Shown here piece by piece: positions 49,627 through 59,509 of a DNA stretch of 64,000 bases. The DNA comes from Luteimonas abyssi (GTDB lineage: Bacteria; Pseudomonadota; Gammaproteobacteria; Xanthomonadales; Xanthomonadaceae): NCBI RefSeq assembly GCF_001482195.1, contig NZ_KQ759763.1, positions 978,510 to 1,042,509 of the forward strand. Reading direction: 5' to 3'. Below the pieces are notes generated by a model. That model saw only the letters and a program-made list of their open reading frames with translations. It was not told the DNA's origin and ran no database searches. The translations under genes were made by a program, and so were the position numbers. Position 1 is the stretch's first letter. Every line of letters begins with the position of its first letter.

Positions 49627-49863
49627 TCAGCTCACGCGAGGCGTGACGTGCGGACGTTCGTAGGCGTCGGACCCCACGGCGCCCGGGACGGGCGGTGGCG
49701 GTGCATCGGGTGCCTGCATGTTCCGCTCCGGGATGCGTTCCCGGGCCGAGGCGGGGTCTCGTCGTCCGCGACGTACCCACCAGACCAGCGCCATCACCAT
49801 CGCCGCCGGAATTGCCACCATCATCAGCAAGAAGAACCCGTGCCACGGGCTGAAACTCCCCAT
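49627..49863 (-). CDS. small single-pass membrane protein
   Basis: This 78-residue protein has one hydrophobic helix near the start (FFLLMMVAIPAAMVMALVWW) followed by Arg-rich residues and a proline-rich tail (APPPPVPGAVGSDAYERP). The ATG at 49863 has GGGAGGTGGT directly upstream, which decides against the longer frame to 50025. Tails of this kind often attach to other membrane proteins, but no family is recognised. Confidence 0.6.
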   Translation of the reverse strand: MGSFSPWHGFFLLMMVAIPAAMVMALVWWVRRGRRDPASARERIPERNMQAPDAPPPPVPGAVGSDAYERPHVTPRVS

Positions 49864-49984
49864 ACCACCTCCCCAGAGCGGGCCGCCCTCCCGGCCGGCG
49901 CGAGTGCCGGCGCTTCCGTGGGGGACCCCTGCGTCCGATCCTACCGCGGCCGGCGCGCGGGCCATGCTGCCCTGCGTCAAAGGC

Positions 49985-51175
49985 TCAGTCGGCGGTGAGG
50001 CGGTGGACGTCGTGGGTGGCGACACCGATGTCGCGATCGGGCAGGTCGAAGAACGCCGGGTGATCGAGGGTCAGCGCCATGTCGTTGCGGCCCTGTTCCC
50101 AGTGGTACTGCAGCGGCAGGCGCCCGAAGGCGTAGTCCTTGTGCTGGCGTTCGTGCGCACCGGACTGGTAGATCAGATGGACGATGTTGAACACCCGGTC
50201 GTCGAGATAGGGCGCGAGCGTATCGGCCAGGTGCGGCGGCAGCTTGCGGTCGGGCAGGCGTGCGATCAGTTCCTTCAGCGCGCTGCGCAGTTGCTGGGCG
50301 AGCTCCACGGTGCGGGTGCCGTGGCGGGTGCGGCTGGAGAAACGGATGTCCTTCATCCGCTCCAGCACATCCATCATCGATTGCGGCCGCGGCCCGCGCG
50401 CGCTCCACAGGTCCACCTGCAGGGCGAGGGTGTCGGCCGGCGCGCGGCAATCGAGCACGTATTCGAGCGGCGTGTTGGAGACGATGCCGCCGTCCCAATA
50501 GGCCTCGCCATCGATCTCCACCGCCGGAAAGGCCGGAGGCAGCGCGCCGGAGGCGAGGATGTGCTCGACCCGGATCGGCTCGCGGGCGCTGTCGAAGTAG
50601 CGGAAGTTGCCGGTACCCACAGCCGTGGCGCCGACGGTCAGGCGCACCCCGGCATCCTGGTTGATGCGGTCGAAATCGACGAACCGTTCCAGCGTCTCGC
50701 GCAACGGCGAAACGTCGTAGAAGCTGGTGGCGGCGTCGCTGCCGTCGTCGAACAGGAACGGCGACAGCGGCCGGGCTTCGAAGAAGCCGCGCTGGCCCTG
50801 CAGCAGGGCGCCCCAGGCCGACAGCGCGTTGGCCCAGGCGAGCAGCTCCGGGTGCGGCGGCAGCGCGGCGACCGTGCTGCGCACCGCGAGCGCGGGCAGT
50901 GCCAGCATCGAGCCCGCGGGCTCGGCGATCAGGTCCCAGAAGCCCTGCAGCTTCTCGATGCGTCGCTCGACCGGGTTGCCGGCGATGATCGCGGCGTTGA
51001 TCGCGCCGATGGAGATGCCGGCGAACCAGTGCGGACGGATGCCCGCCTCGTGGAGTTCCTGGTACACGCCGCACTGATAGCCGCCGAGCGCGCCGCCGCC
51101 CTGCAGCACCAGCGCGACGGTGGGGTAGCGCGCGACCCGGTCGAGGACGGCGTGGCGTCCGCGCGCCCGGCTCAT
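49985..51175 (-). CDS. patatin-like phospholipase
   Basis: This 396-residue protein has the patatin catalytic parts: oxyanion loop [13 protein letters not shown] near 25, GISIGA with nucleophile Ser 55, and YWDGGIVSN with Asp 228. A C-terminal extension ([13 protein letters not shown] and [14 protein letters not shown]) resembles DUF3734. It should hydrolyse acyl esters; a link to PHB or lipid granules is suggested by the neighbouring 3-hydroxybutyrate dehydrogenase. The ATG overlaps the stop of that gene by four bases. Confidence 0.9.
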   Translation of the reverse strand: MSRARGRHAVLDRVARYPTVALVLQGGGALGGYQCGVYQELHEAGIRPHWFAGISIGAINAAIIAGNPVERRIEKLQGFWDLIAEPAGSMLALPALAVRSTVAALPPHPELLAWANALSAWGALLQGQRGFFEARPLSPFLFDDGSDAATSFYDVSPLRETLERFVDFDRINQDAGVRLTVGATAVGTGNFRYFDSAREPIRVEHILASGALPPAFPAVEIDGEAYWDGGIVSNTPLEYVLDCRAPADTLALQVDLWSARGPRPQSMMDVLERMKDIRFSSRTRHGTRTVELAQQLRSALKELIARLPDRKLPPHLADTLAPYLDDRVFNIVHLIYQSGAHERQHKDYAFGRLPLQYHWEQGRNDMALTLDHPAFFDLPDRDIGVATHDVHRLTAD

Positions 51176-51957
51176 TGCATGAACCAGCCGTGGCTGACGA
51201 CCAGGCTCTGGCCGGTCAGCGCGTTGGTCTCGAACGCCGCAAGCGTCAGCGCGACGTTGGCCACATCGTCGACCGTGGTGAATTCGCCGTCGACGGTGTC
51301 CTTGAGCATGACGTTGGCGACCACCTCGTCCTCGCTGATGCCCAGCTCTTTCGCCTGTTCGGGAATCTGCTTGTCGACCAGCGGAGTGCGCACGAAGCCG
51401 GGACAGATGACGTTGGCGCGCACGCCGTAGTCGGCGGCCTCCTTGGCCACCGTGCGCGCCAGGCCGAGCAGGCCGTGCTTGGCGGTGACGTAGGGCGCCT
51501 TGAGTTTCGAGGCCAGGTGCGAATGCACCGAGCCCATGTAGATGATCGCGCCGCCTTCGCGACGCGTCTCCATGTCGCGCAGGCACTCGCGGGTGGTGAG
51601 GAAGGCGCCGTCGAGATGGATGGCGAGCAGCTTCTTCCAGTCGGCGAGGCTGAAATCGGTGATCTTGTTGACGATCTGGATGCCGGCGTTGGCGACCAGC
51701 ACGTCGACCTTGCCCCAGGCGGCGACGACGGCGGCGATCCCGTCCACCACCTGCGCTTCGTCGGTGACGTCCATCGCCACGGCCATGGCGTCGCCGCCGG
51801 CGTCGCGCAGGCGGTCGGCGGCGGCTTCGGCCGCCTCGCGGTTGAGATCGGCGATGGCGACCTTGCCGCCGGCCTGCGCATAGACCTCGGCGATGCGCAG
51901 GCCGATGCCGCTGGCCGCGCCGGTCACCACGCACACTTTGCCGTCGAGTCGGTTCAT
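51172..51957 (-). CDS. bdhA: 3-hydroxybutyrate dehydrogenase
   Basis: This 261-residue short-chain dehydrogenase matches 3-hydroxybutyrate dehydrogenases: [39 protein letters not shown], the Ser region [29 protein letters not shown], and [20 protein letters not shown]. It oxidises 3-hydroxybutyrate to acetoacetate with NAD, the step after PHB depolymerase. The stop overlaps the patatin gene's ATG by four bases. PhaZ is about 5 kb away on the same strand. The alternative, a related SDR with another substrate, is less likely given these stretches. Confidence 0.88.
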   Translation of the reverse strand: MNRLDGKVCVVTGAASGIGLRIAEVYAQAGGKVAIADLNREAAEAAADRLRDAGGDAMAVAMDVTDEAQVVDGIAAVVAAWGKVDVLVANAGIQIVNKITDFSLADWKKLLAIHLDGAFLTTRECLRDMETRREGGAIIYMGSVHSHLASKLKAPYVTAKHGLLGLARTVAKEAADYGVRANVICPGFVRTPLVDKQIPEQAKELGISEDEVVANVMLKDTVDGEFTTVDDVANVALTLAAFETNALTGQSLVVSHGWFMQ

Positions 51958-52104
51958 GGGAACTCCTGCTGGGGGGATGCCGATCCAGCATAGCGAACGC
52001 CATGACAGCCGCGTGTCGTACCAACGGCCAAGGGCGCGTGCCCGGTCCGGGGACGCAGGGCGCCCACGCAGGGCGCGATCCCCCAGAGGCGGGTGCCGGT
52101 GCGC

Positions 52105-53823
52105 TCAGTCCGCGGTCGCGGCGCCAGTCCCGGCCTGGGCCTCGGCGAAGTCCTTCGGCCCGAAGCCGAAATCCGCCGGGTCGGGGAGGGTCACCGGCAC
52201 GCCGTCGGCATTGCACAGGCCCTGCGCGCACAGGCGCTGGCGCAGGCGCGGGGCGGCCTGGACCATGAAATGGAAGATGGTGTGCTGCTCGACGTTGCCG
52301 CGCACGGCGTGCGAGCCGGGCCCATGAGCCCAGATACCGACATCGTCGCCGCCGTGGCTTTCGCTGCCCATCGGCAGGATCGCTTCCTGCATGTAGTCAG
52401 GGTGTTCGGTGTCGACCGCGGTGAGGTCGGGACGACCGCGGGCGGGCTGGAAGCCGCTGCCGACGTGGAAGAACGCTTTCGGGCCCTCGGCTTGCGAGGC
52501 GCTGGCACCGGTGTATCCCGGGCCGTTGGCGTAACCGAGCGTGGTGTACGGCAGGCCGAGGCCATCGAGCGCCCAGCCGGCCGACGCATCCTCGTCGCTG
52601 CTGCCGCGGACTTTGCCCAGGATCGGGTTGCCGCGCCTCGGGTAGCCGGCGAAGGTCAGGGTGTGGGCGTGGTCGGCCGTGACCAGGATCAGCGTGTCGT
52701 GCGCGTCGGTGGCCTCGATCGCGGCCTGTACGGCATCGGCCAGGGCGATGGTGTCGACCAGGGCGCGGTGGGCATTGCCGTAATGGTGGGCATGGTCGAT
52801 GCGGCCGCCCTCGACCAGCAGGAAATAGCCTTCGGGCGCGTCCTGCAGGCGGCGGATCGCCTCGACCGTCAGTTCGGCCAGGCTCGGCTCGCCGGGATCG
52901 GCGGGGCGGTCGTGTTCGAAGTGCAGGTGGTCGTACTCGAACAGGCCGAGGATCGGGCGCCGGTCGCGAGCGGCGGCCATGTCGTCGCGGTTCCAGACGT
53001 AGGCCCCCCCGGGGTGGCGCGCCTGCCAGCCGGCGATGAGGTCGCGGCCGTCCAGCCGCAGCCCGACCTTGTCGGCGCGTTCCGGATCCCGCTGCTGCGC
53101 GGTCATGAAATAGCGACGGCCGCCGCCGAAGATCACGTCCGGGCCGCGGCCGGGGCGTTCGACCAACTGCCTGGCGATGTCGGTGCAGCCGGCGGCCGCC
53201 GCGTCGGCGGGCAGGCGCACGTCGCCTTCCCAGTTGCGATCGGGCGAATGCGCATAGGTGCCCGACGGTGTGGCGTGGGTGACGCGGGTGGTGGTGACGA
53301 TCCCGGTGGCCATGCCGGCGCTTTCGGCCAGGTCGCGCACCGACAGCAGCGCGTTGCCGGCCAGGTCGGTGCAGTCGCCGCGTACGCGCGCCTGGCCGAC
53401 GCCGATCACGCCGGCGCGCGTCTTCACGCCGGTGGCCATGGCGGTCATGGTGCCGGCCGAATCCGGCGTCTGCAGATCGGTGTTGTAGGTGCGGCTGAGC
53501 GCGGTATGCGGGAAATCCTCCCAGCTCAACCGGCGCTCCTCGCCCGGCGCGCCCTCGCGCTGACCGGCCAGGATCCGCGCGGCGGCGACGGTGGTCAGGC
53601 TCATGCCGTCGCCGATCACCAGGATCACGTTGCGGGCGCGACCTTCCATCGCGCCGCGCTCGGCGGCGGCGGCGGCACCGCTGCGGAACCACCAGGCCGC
53701 GGTTTCGCCGTCGGGCCGGGTGATCTCGGGCACATCGACCGGCGCGATCGTGGCACTCGGGCGTTCGGTGGTGGCGCACGCCCCGAGCAGGGCGGCGAGG
53801 ATGCAGAGGGACAGCTTGCGCAT
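52105..53823 (-). CDS. alkaline phosphatase lipoprotein
   Basis: This 572-residue protein starts with a lipoprotein signal (LCILAALLGAC, Cys 16) and carries the alkaline phosphatase core: VILVIGDGMSLTTVAAARIL (metal Asp), TPDSAGTMTAM (catalytic Ser 122), VEGGRIDHAHHYGN, ILVTADHAHTLTF and SESHGGDDVGIWAHGPGSH (metal His). Three metals (two Zn, one Mg) are expected. It removes phosphate from esters outside the inner membrane. It is divergent from the symporter gene across 146 bases; no pho box was found with confidence. Confidence 0.93.
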   Translation of the reverse strand: MRKLSLCILAALLGACATTERPSATIAPVDVPEITRPDGETAAWWFRSGAAAAAERGAMEGRARNVILVIGDGMSLTTVAAARILAGQREGAPGEERRLSWEDFPHTALSRTYNTDLQTPDSAGTMTAMATGVKTRAGVIGVGQARVRGDCTDLAGNALLSVRDLAESAGMATGIVTTTRVTHATPSGTYAHSPDRNWEGDVRLPADAAAAGCTDIARQLVERPGRGPDVIFGGGRRYFMTAQQRDPERADKVGLRLDGRDLIAGWQARHPGGAYVWNRDDMAAARDRRPILGLFEYDHLHFEHDRPADPGEPSLAELTVEAIRRLQDAPEGYFLLVEGGRIDHAHHYGNAHRALVDTIALADAVQAAIEATDAHDTLILVTADHAHTLTFAGYPRRGNPILGKVRGSSDEDASAGWALDGLGLPYTTLGYANGPGYTGASASQAEGPKAFFHVGSGFQPARGRPDLTAVDTEHPDYMQEAILPMGSESHGGDDVGIWAHGPGSHAVRGNVEQHTIFHFMVQAAPRLRQRLCAQGLCNADGVPVTLPDPADFGFGPKDFAEAQAGTGAATAD

Positions 53824-53969
53824 CGAAATCGGGATGACGAGGAAAGGAAGCGCGTCATTATGCCGTCCGTAATGCGTTTCAGTGTTGCACGCAGAAGACT
53901 GCAGGCCGGCACCGGCTCGGGTATCTTCGGCGCTTTCGTCCCTGGGGGCCCCGGCCCCGGATTGTGCGC

Positions 53970-55304
53970 ATGTTGAATTGGTGGTTCCGGATCGCGTTCT
54001 GGAAGCGGGTGGCCGGCGGCTTCGTGCTCGGTGCGCTCGCGGGCTGGCTGCTGGGACCGGCGGCGGAGACCTGGTTGCAGCCGTTGGGCACGTTGTACGT
54101 GAACCTGATCCGGATGATCGCGGTGCCGCTGGTGTTCTTCGCGGTGATGAATGCCGTGTCCGCGCTGCACGGGCAGCAGTCGGTGGCCGCGCTCGGCGGA
54201 CGGACCTTCGGCTGGTTCGCGGCGACTGCGACGCTTGCGGTGGGCGTGGGCCTCGGCGCCGCGTTCCTATTCAATCCGGGCGTGGGCGTGGATCTCACCC
54301 CGCCTGCCGATTTCCAGCCGCGCGACGTGCCCGGGCCGGTGCAGGTGTTGCTGGACATCGTGCCGACCAACCCCTTCGCCGCGCTGGCCGAGGGCCGGAT
54401 CCTGCAGGTGATCTTCTTCGCCGGGCTGGTCGGCTTCGCGCTGGTCAAGCTCGGCGAGAAGACCGAGGGCCTGCGCAGGCTGGTCGGCCAGGCCAGCGAG
54501 ACGATGATCCAGGTCACCCGGTTCGTGCTGGAAATGACCCCGATCGGCACCTTCGGCCTGATCGCCGGGCTGGTGGGCGCCTACGGGTTCGAGCGGCTGC
54601 TGCCGCTGGGCAGTTTCGTGATCGCGCTTTACGTGGCCTGCGCGTTCCACATCGTGGTGGTCTACGGTGGCCTGCTGCTCACGCACGGCCTCAATCCGCT
54701 GAAGTTCTTCCGCGGCGCCGGCCCGGCGATGCAGATCGCGTTCGTCAGTTCGTCGAGTTTCGCCTCGATGCCGGCGGCGATCCGCTCGGTCACCCACGGC
54801 CTGGGCGTGAACCGCGACTACGCGTCGTTCGCGGTGCCGCTGGGCGCGAGCATCAAGATGGACGGCTGCGGTGCGATCTACCCGGTGCTGGCGGCGGTGT
54901 TCGCCGCCCAGTACGCCGGGATCGAGCTGAGCTTCGCGCAGTACGTGGCGATCCTGCTGGCCTCGGTGCTGGGCAGCTTCGGTACCGCGGGCGTGCCCGG
55001 CACCGCGGTGGTGATGGCCACGGTGGTGCTCAGCGCGGCGGGCCTGCCGCTGGAGGTGCTGGGTATCCTGCTGGCGATCGACCGCATCCTCGACATGATG
55101 CGCACGATGACCAACGTGACCGGCCAGATGCTGGTGCCGGTGCTGGTCGCGCGCGAGACCGGACTGCTCGATCGGGCGGTGTACGAACGCGCCGACGCCG
55201 GACTGGCCGACGAGGATCCGGCGCCGGCAACGTCTACGGCGTCCGGAGCGGATGCGGGCGCACCCGATCCTGCGACCAGGACGTCGGGGCCGGGTAGGCC
55301 GTGA
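53970..55304 (+). CDS. dicarboxylate/amino acid:cation symporter (DAACS)
   Basis: This 444-residue inner-membrane carrier of the glutamate/aspartate/dicarboxylate family has about eight helices and the two re-entrant loops: VSSSSFASMPAAI (serine-rich tip) and GTAGVPGTAVVMATVV, with DRILDMMRTMTNVTGQ near the end, the substrate-binding helix. It takes up acidic amino acids or dicarboxylates with sodium or protons. The ATG was chosen over an in-frame GTG two codons earlier. A low-complexity tail (PAPATSTASGADAGAP) is extra. It is divergent from the alkaline phosphatase gene. Confidence 0.93.
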   Translation: MLNWWFRIAFWKRVAGGFVLGALAGWLLGPAAETWLQPLGTLYVNLIRMIAVPLVFFAVMNAVSALHGQQSVAALGGRTFGWFAATATLAVGVGLGAAFLFNPGVGVDLTPPADFQPRDVPGPVQVLLDIVPTNPFAALAEGRILQVIFFAGLVGFALVKLGEKTEGLRRLVGQASETMIQVTRFVLEMTPIGTFGLIAGLVGAYGFERLLPLGSFVIALYVACAFHIVVVYGGLLLTHGLNPLKFFRGAGPAMQIAFVSSSSFASMPAAIRSVTHGLGVNRDYASFAVPLGASIKMDGCGAIYPVLAAVFAAQYAGIELSFAQYVAILLASVLGSFGTAGVPGTAVVMATVVLSAAGLPLEVLGILLAIDRILDMMRTMTNVTGQMLVPVLVARETGLLDRAVYERADAGLADEDPAPATSTASGADAGAPDPATRTSGPGRP

Positions 55305-55882
55305 TCCGGCGGGAGGGCGAGGGCGCTCTCCCTGCGGACGTCGCGATCGCGCAACATTGTTCTCACTGCGAACCGAAAGCGAGAAAAGGTTCCTCGCCGA
55401 CTCGCGTGACTCGCAGGGCGGGCTGGCTGCGCGGATTCCCGTGGACGCCGCGCCTAGGCGTCCGGGCATCGCTCTTCCCTCGGTCAAGGCATCCTGCCTT
55501 GACTCGGGCGCGCGCCCTCCATGGCGCGCTTGACGCGACACCCGCCCCCCTGGACACGGCTCACCTCGGCATGGAGATCGGCGTTTCGGTTAGGAGAAGC
55601 CGCGTCAGCGAATGGTCGACGGGGCGCTGCGGCCGGGGTATGCGGAGAACAGACCACGGGTGAGAGCCGACGGCTTGCGCGGCACTGCCGCGCGTCGACT
55701 CGAACGCCCCGGGCCCTGCGAGGGGCCGGACCGCGGAGCGGGCCTGCGGCGGCGAGTCAGACATGGATGTCCGACCGAGCCGAGGAGCATGCCCCGGCTG
55801 CGGCGACGCTCTTGCCGAAACCCGCACGTTGACCTGGCTTCCCCCAAGCGGGAGAAGGGGACCATGCCACGGCATGGTGGCC
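55305..55882. repeat. palindrome-rich non-coding region
   Basis: 578 bases without a supported gene, packed with perfect inverted repeats: GGACGCC/GGCGTCC (55443-55463), GTCAAGGCA/TGCCTTGAC (55483-55503), GCGCGCC/GGCGCGC (55510-55529), GCGCGGC/GCCGCGC (55677-55693) and GACATGGATGTC near 55763. CCCTGCG (55330) and CGCAGGG (55412) bracket a longer imperfect fold. The right end carries AAGCGGGAGAAGG, half of the REP-like unit at 27366. It looks like a nest of interspersed repeat elements between two genes. Confidence 0.55.
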
Positions 55883-56329
55883 TCAGCCGCCCAGCGACAT
55901 CGGCTTCTGTCCCGGCGTGTCGAGCCCGAACCGGCGACGGATGAAGCCGAGCCACAACCCGTACGGGCGTCCCAGTACCAGCATCAGCAGCGCGAAGCCG
56001 AGCGTCGCCCACATCACCGACAGGCCGCGCGCACCGCCGGCCACCACGATGCCGATGTAGATCGGCACCTGGAACAGCAGCAGCCCGAGCCCGTCGGCGG
56101 CCAGCCGACCGTGGCGCGAACGCGGCGACACCCGTGCCAGCCACCAACTCCGCCAGACCCCGTAGGGACGTGCCGTCAGCAGCATCAGCGGAAAGCCGAC
56201 CGCGCGCGCCACCGCCACCTCGCTCCACTCCATTCCCCCGACGAAACGCTCGTTGAGGCCGCTGGTGACGGTGAAGAACGTCACCAGCGCCAGCGTGTCG
56301 GCGACGAACTCGCGCACCGCTCTGGACAT
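55883..56329 (-). CDS. alaE: AlaE-family L-alanine exporter
   Basis: This 148-residue protein has four membrane helices and the layout of AlaE: VREFVADTLALVTFFTVTS, GMEWSEVAVARAVGFPLMLL, ARPYGVWRSWW, LAADGLGLLLFQVPIYIGIV and LVLGRPYGLWLGFIRRRFG. AlaE exports excess L-alanine using the proton gradient. Length matches the E. coli protein (149). It lies 9 bases downstream of the OpgD gene on the same strand and is probably co-transcribed with it. Confidence 0.85.
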   Translation of the reverse strand: MSRAVREFVADTLALVTFFTVTSGLNERFVGGMEWSEVAVARAVGFPLMLLTARPYGVWRSWWLARVSPRSRHGRLAADGLGLLLFQVPIYIGIVVAGGARGLSVMWATLGFALLMLVLGRPYGLWLGFIRRRFGLDTPGQKPMSLGG

Positions 56330-56338
56330 CGCGCGCCC

Positions 56339-57934
56339 TCAGTACAGCGGGCGCTCGTCCGGCGGCGGCGGGTTCCACTGGTACAGCCAGGTCTCGCTGA
56401 GAGCACGGCCTGTGGACGGATCGCGCAGGAACAGGCGGGTCTCGATCTGCTCGGTGCCGGGGCCGGGCGGGACGACGTCGAACATCACCCGGTAGCCGTC
56501 GATCGCGTGCAGCGGTCGCGCCGACACCGTTTCCAGACGTCCGTCCGAGGTCTCCAGCACGGGTTCGACCTCGACCTCGCGTGCGACCAGGTCGGCCAGT
56601 TCCCCGCCGCTGAAATCCACCGCGAAGCGCAGCGACCACTCGGTGCGCGGGAAGCCGATCCGTCCGCCCAGCCCGGTGCGGCTGGCGACGCAGACCGCCA
56701 GCGTCGGCTTGGACGGCATCGCCTCGCCCCAGTACAGCCGATAGCCGAACAGCAGTTCGCGGCCGGGCTCGATCGGGGCGGCGGGATGCCAGAAGGCGAC
56801 GATGTTGTCGAAGGTCTCGTCGATGGTCGGAATCTCGATCAACTGCACCTCGCCGCGCCCCCAACCGGCCCCGTCCTCGCCGGGCTTGGGCTCGACCCAC
56901 AGCGACGGGCGGCGCTCGTAGAAGACGCCATCGTCCTGGTAGTGATCGAAATTGCGGTCGCGCTGCAGCAGGCCGAATCCTCGCGGATTCTCGTCGGCGA
57001 AGGCGTTGAAACGCAGCTCGCGCGGGTTCTCCAGAGGGCGCCAGACCCATTCGCCGTCGCCGGTGTGCAGGGCGAGGCCGTCGCTGTCGTGGATCTCAGG
57101 CCGCCAGTCCCATGCCATGCGGCGATCGTTTTCGCCGACCTGGTACATGCTGGTGCCCGGGGCGATGCCCAGACGCTCGATCGCGGTGCGCGGATACAGG
57201 GCGCAATCCACGTCCATGATCAGCGGCTCGCCGGGCGTGATCGCGAAGCGGTAGGCGCCGGCGACCGAGGGCGAATCGAGCAGTGCGTAGACGATCACCG
57301 TGTCCGACTCGGGATCGGGTTGTTCCAGCCAGAAATCGGTGAAATCCGGAAACTCCTCCGGCCGCGCCATGCCGGCGTCCACGGCGAGCCCGCGCGCGGA
57401 CAACCCGTACTGGCCGCTTTCGCCGACCGCACGGAAATAGCTGGCGCCCAGGAACGCGGCGAAATCGCGCTGCGGGTCGCTGCGGCGATTGAGGCGGAAT
57501 CCGGCGAAGCCGAGATCGGCGGGCAGGGCGGTGCCGTCCAGGCCGCTGTCGCCGTAGTCGAACATCGAGGCGTCGTAGTCGATCTCGCGCGCCTGGCCGT
57601 CGGCCAGCGCATGCATCCGCACCGGCGACTTGAAGTAGATGCCGAGATGGAAGAACTGGGCCAGGTAGCGGGTCCGGTCGTCCAGCCACAGCGCGTGGTC
57701 TTGCCGGAACCGCAGGGCCTGGTAAGCGTCCCAGCCCAGTGCGGCGACCGCGGCGGGCAGTTCCTGCGTGCGCGGCACATGCGCTTTCGCGCCCAGATCG
57801 CGGGCGCGACCCTTGAGTGCGGCGAAATCGAACGTCTGCGGATCGCCGAAACGGAGCGCGGCGCGTGCGGATGCCGGCAGGCCGGCGAGCAGGAGTGCGG
57901 CGATGCCGCCGTGGATGAACTCGCGTCGATGCAT
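56339..57934 (-). CDS. opgD: periplasmic glucan biosynthesis protein OpgD
   Basis: This 531-residue protein starts with a twin-arginine signal (MHRREFIHGGIAALLLAGLP) and follows OpgD/OpgG throughout: FFHLGIYFKSPVRMHALAD, AFLGASYFRAVGESGQYGLS, FPDFTDFWLEQP, IHDSDGLALHTGDGEWVWRP, FGLLQRDRNFDHYQDD, RRPSLWVEPKP and a C-terminal SETWLYQWNPPPPDERP. It shapes the glucose backbone of osmoregulated periplasmic glucans. The Tat signal favours OpgD over OpgG. No opgH glucosyltransferase gene is in the window. Confidence 0.92.
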   Translation of the reverse strand: MHRREFIHGGIAALLLAGLPASARAALRFGDPQTFDFAALKGRARDLGAKAHVPRTQELPAAVAALGWDAYQALRFRQDHALWLDDRTRYLAQFFHLGIYFKSPVRMHALADGQAREIDYDASMFDYGDSGLDGTALPADLGFAGFRLNRRSDPQRDFAAFLGASYFRAVGESGQYGLSARGLAVDAGMARPEEFPDFTDFWLEQPDPESDTVIVYALLDSPSVAGAYRFAITPGEPLIMDVDCALYPRTAIERLGIAPGTSMYQVGENDRRMAWDWRPEIHDSDGLALHTGDGEWVWRPLENPRELRFNAFADENPRGFGLLQRDRNFDHYQDDGVFYERRPSLWVEPKPGEDGAGWGRGEVQLIEIPTIDETFDNIVAFWHPAAPIEPGRELLFGYRLYWGEAMPSKPTLAVCVASRTGLGGRIGFPRTEWSLRFAVDFSGGELADLVAREVEVEPVLETSDGRLETVSARPLHAIDGYRVMFDVVPPGPGTEQIETRLFLRDPSTGRALSETWLYQWNPPPPDERPLY

Positions 57935-58079
57935 GGGTGAGAGAGGCGTTCGGAAAGGGAGGGTGAAAAAGCCGCGACATCCTAGCCGGCCCTGCGCGAG
58001 CAAACTGTTATTCGCGCCTCGGACCGGCTGGCTTATAGTCGCCCGACCGGCCCGGGGAGATGGGTCCAAGGAGCACGAC

Positions 58080-59498
58080 ATGCGATATCACGCACTTCTG
58101 GGCGGCGCCATCGCGCTGCTCGCACTGCTGGCCGGCCCGGCCGCGGCGCAGACCGACCGCTGGACGCTTCCGATCCAGAGCCACACTCTCGACAACGGCC
58201 TGACCGTGGTGGTCTCCGAAGACCGCAGCTCGCCTACCGTGGGCGTGAGCGTGGTCTACCACGTCGGCATGCGGCTGGAGCCGGAGAACCGCACCGGCTT
58301 CGCTCACCTGTTCGAGCACCTGATGTTCCAGGGCACGCCGGTCGCTCCCAAAGGGGTCTTCGACCGGGTGATCCAGGGCGGCGGCGGCATCCTCAACGGC
58401 TCGACCCGGGCCGATTTCACCAATTACATCGAGACCGCGCCGGTCTCGGCGCTGCGGCCGATCCTGTGGCTGGAAGCCGACCGCATGAAGACCCTCGACT
58501 TCTCGCCGGAGAACCTGCGCAACCAGCAGGACGTGGTGAAGGAGGAGATCCGGGTCAACGTGCAGAACCAGCCCTACGGCCTGTTCTTCTGGACCGACCT
58601 CAACCGGCTGGCGTTCGACCGCTGGGCCAACGCCCACGACGGCTACGGCAGCTTCGAGGACCTGGAGAACGCCCAGCTCGCCGACGTGGAGGCCTTCCAC
58701 CGCGACTTCTACGGTCCCAACAACGCGGTGATCGGCGTGGTCGGCGATGTCGACGCGCAGGCGGTGTTCGCGATGGTCGAGGAATACTTCGGTGCGATCC
58801 CGGCCCGCGCCACACCGGAACGACCGGACGTGTCCGAGCCGCTCAACACTGCGCAGCGTCGCGAGGCCCAGGCCGACCGCCTGGCCCAGGTGCCCGCACT
58901 CGCCGTGGGCTGGAAGATGCCCGAGCAGGGCAGCGACGACCACGCGCCGATGGCCGTGCTGACCCAGCTGCTGGCCGGTGGCGACGCCTCGCGCCTGTAC
59001 CAGGGCCTGGTGAAAGGCCGCGAGCAGTTGCTCAATCTCGACGGCGGCATGAACTGGCCGCTGGGCCACGCCTGGGACTACGCCGGCCCGACCCAACTGG
59101 TGCTGTTCGCACTGTACAAGCCCGATGTCGACCCCGATGCGGTGCTGGCCGCGCTCGACGAGGAAATCGCGCGCATCGTCGACGAGGGTGTGGACGCCGA
59201 TGCGCTCGCGCGCAGCAAGACCAAGCTGCTGGCCGACTACGTCAACGCGCTGGAGCCCTTCATTTCGCGCGCCGACGAGATCGCCAAGGCGCAGGTGCTG
59301 TGGGGCGACGCCGAGACCCTCAACCGGGTTCCGGCCTGGATCGAGGCGGTGACCCCGGCCGACGTCCAGCGCGTGGCCCGCACGTATCTCACCGAGGCCA
59401 ACCGCACCGTGATCGACCGGGTGCCCGCGGCGATGGCGCCTGCCCGCGGCCTGTCCGCGCCCACCGCCGCGGCCCCGGCCGCCGTACCGCAGAACTGA
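58080..59498 (+). CDS. M16-family zinc peptidase, catalytic member
   Basis: This 472-residue secreted peptidase has a signal peptide (LLGGAIALLALLAGPAAA) and the inverted zinc motif HLFEH (H76, E79, H80) with the later Glu in DVVKEEIRVNVQNQP. A second, inactive half follows (SKTKLLADYVNALEPF, then ADVQRVARTYLTE). It cuts peptides in the periplasm. It is followed after 11 bases by a second M16 gene that lacks the zinc motif, forming a typical active/inactive pair. It is divergent from opgD. Confidence 0.93.
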   Translation: MRYHALLGGAIALLALLAGPAAAQTDRWTLPIQSHTLDNGLTVVVSEDRSSPTVGVSVVYHVGMRLEPENRTGFAHLFEHLMFQGTPVAPKGVFDRVIQGGGGILNGSTRADFTNYIETAPVSALRPILWLEADRMKTLDFSPENLRNQQDVVKEEIRVNVQNQPYGLFFWTDLNRLAFDRWANAHDGYGSFEDLENAQLADVEAFHRDFYGPNNAVIGVVGDVDAQAVFAMVEEYFGAIPARATPERPDVSEPLNTAQRREAQADRLAQVPALAVGWKMPEQGSDDHAPMAVLTQLLAGGDASRLYQGLVKGREQLLNLDGGMNWPLGHAWDYAGPTQLVLFALYKPDVDPDAVLAALDEEIARIVDEGVDADALARSKTKLLADYVNALEPFISRADEIAKAQVLWGDAETLNRVPAWIEAVTPADVQRVARTYLTEANRTVIDRVPAAMAPARGLSAPTAAAPAAVPQN

Positions 59499-59509
59499 GG
59501 ACGACGATC

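Noticed and set aside
49985-52231. A 748-codon minus-strand frame that seems to join an SDR-like arginine-rich part to the patatin domain
   Set aside because: Its first part is the out-of-frame shadow of the 3-hydroxybutyrate dehydrogenase gene; the patatin gene has its own ATG at 51175.
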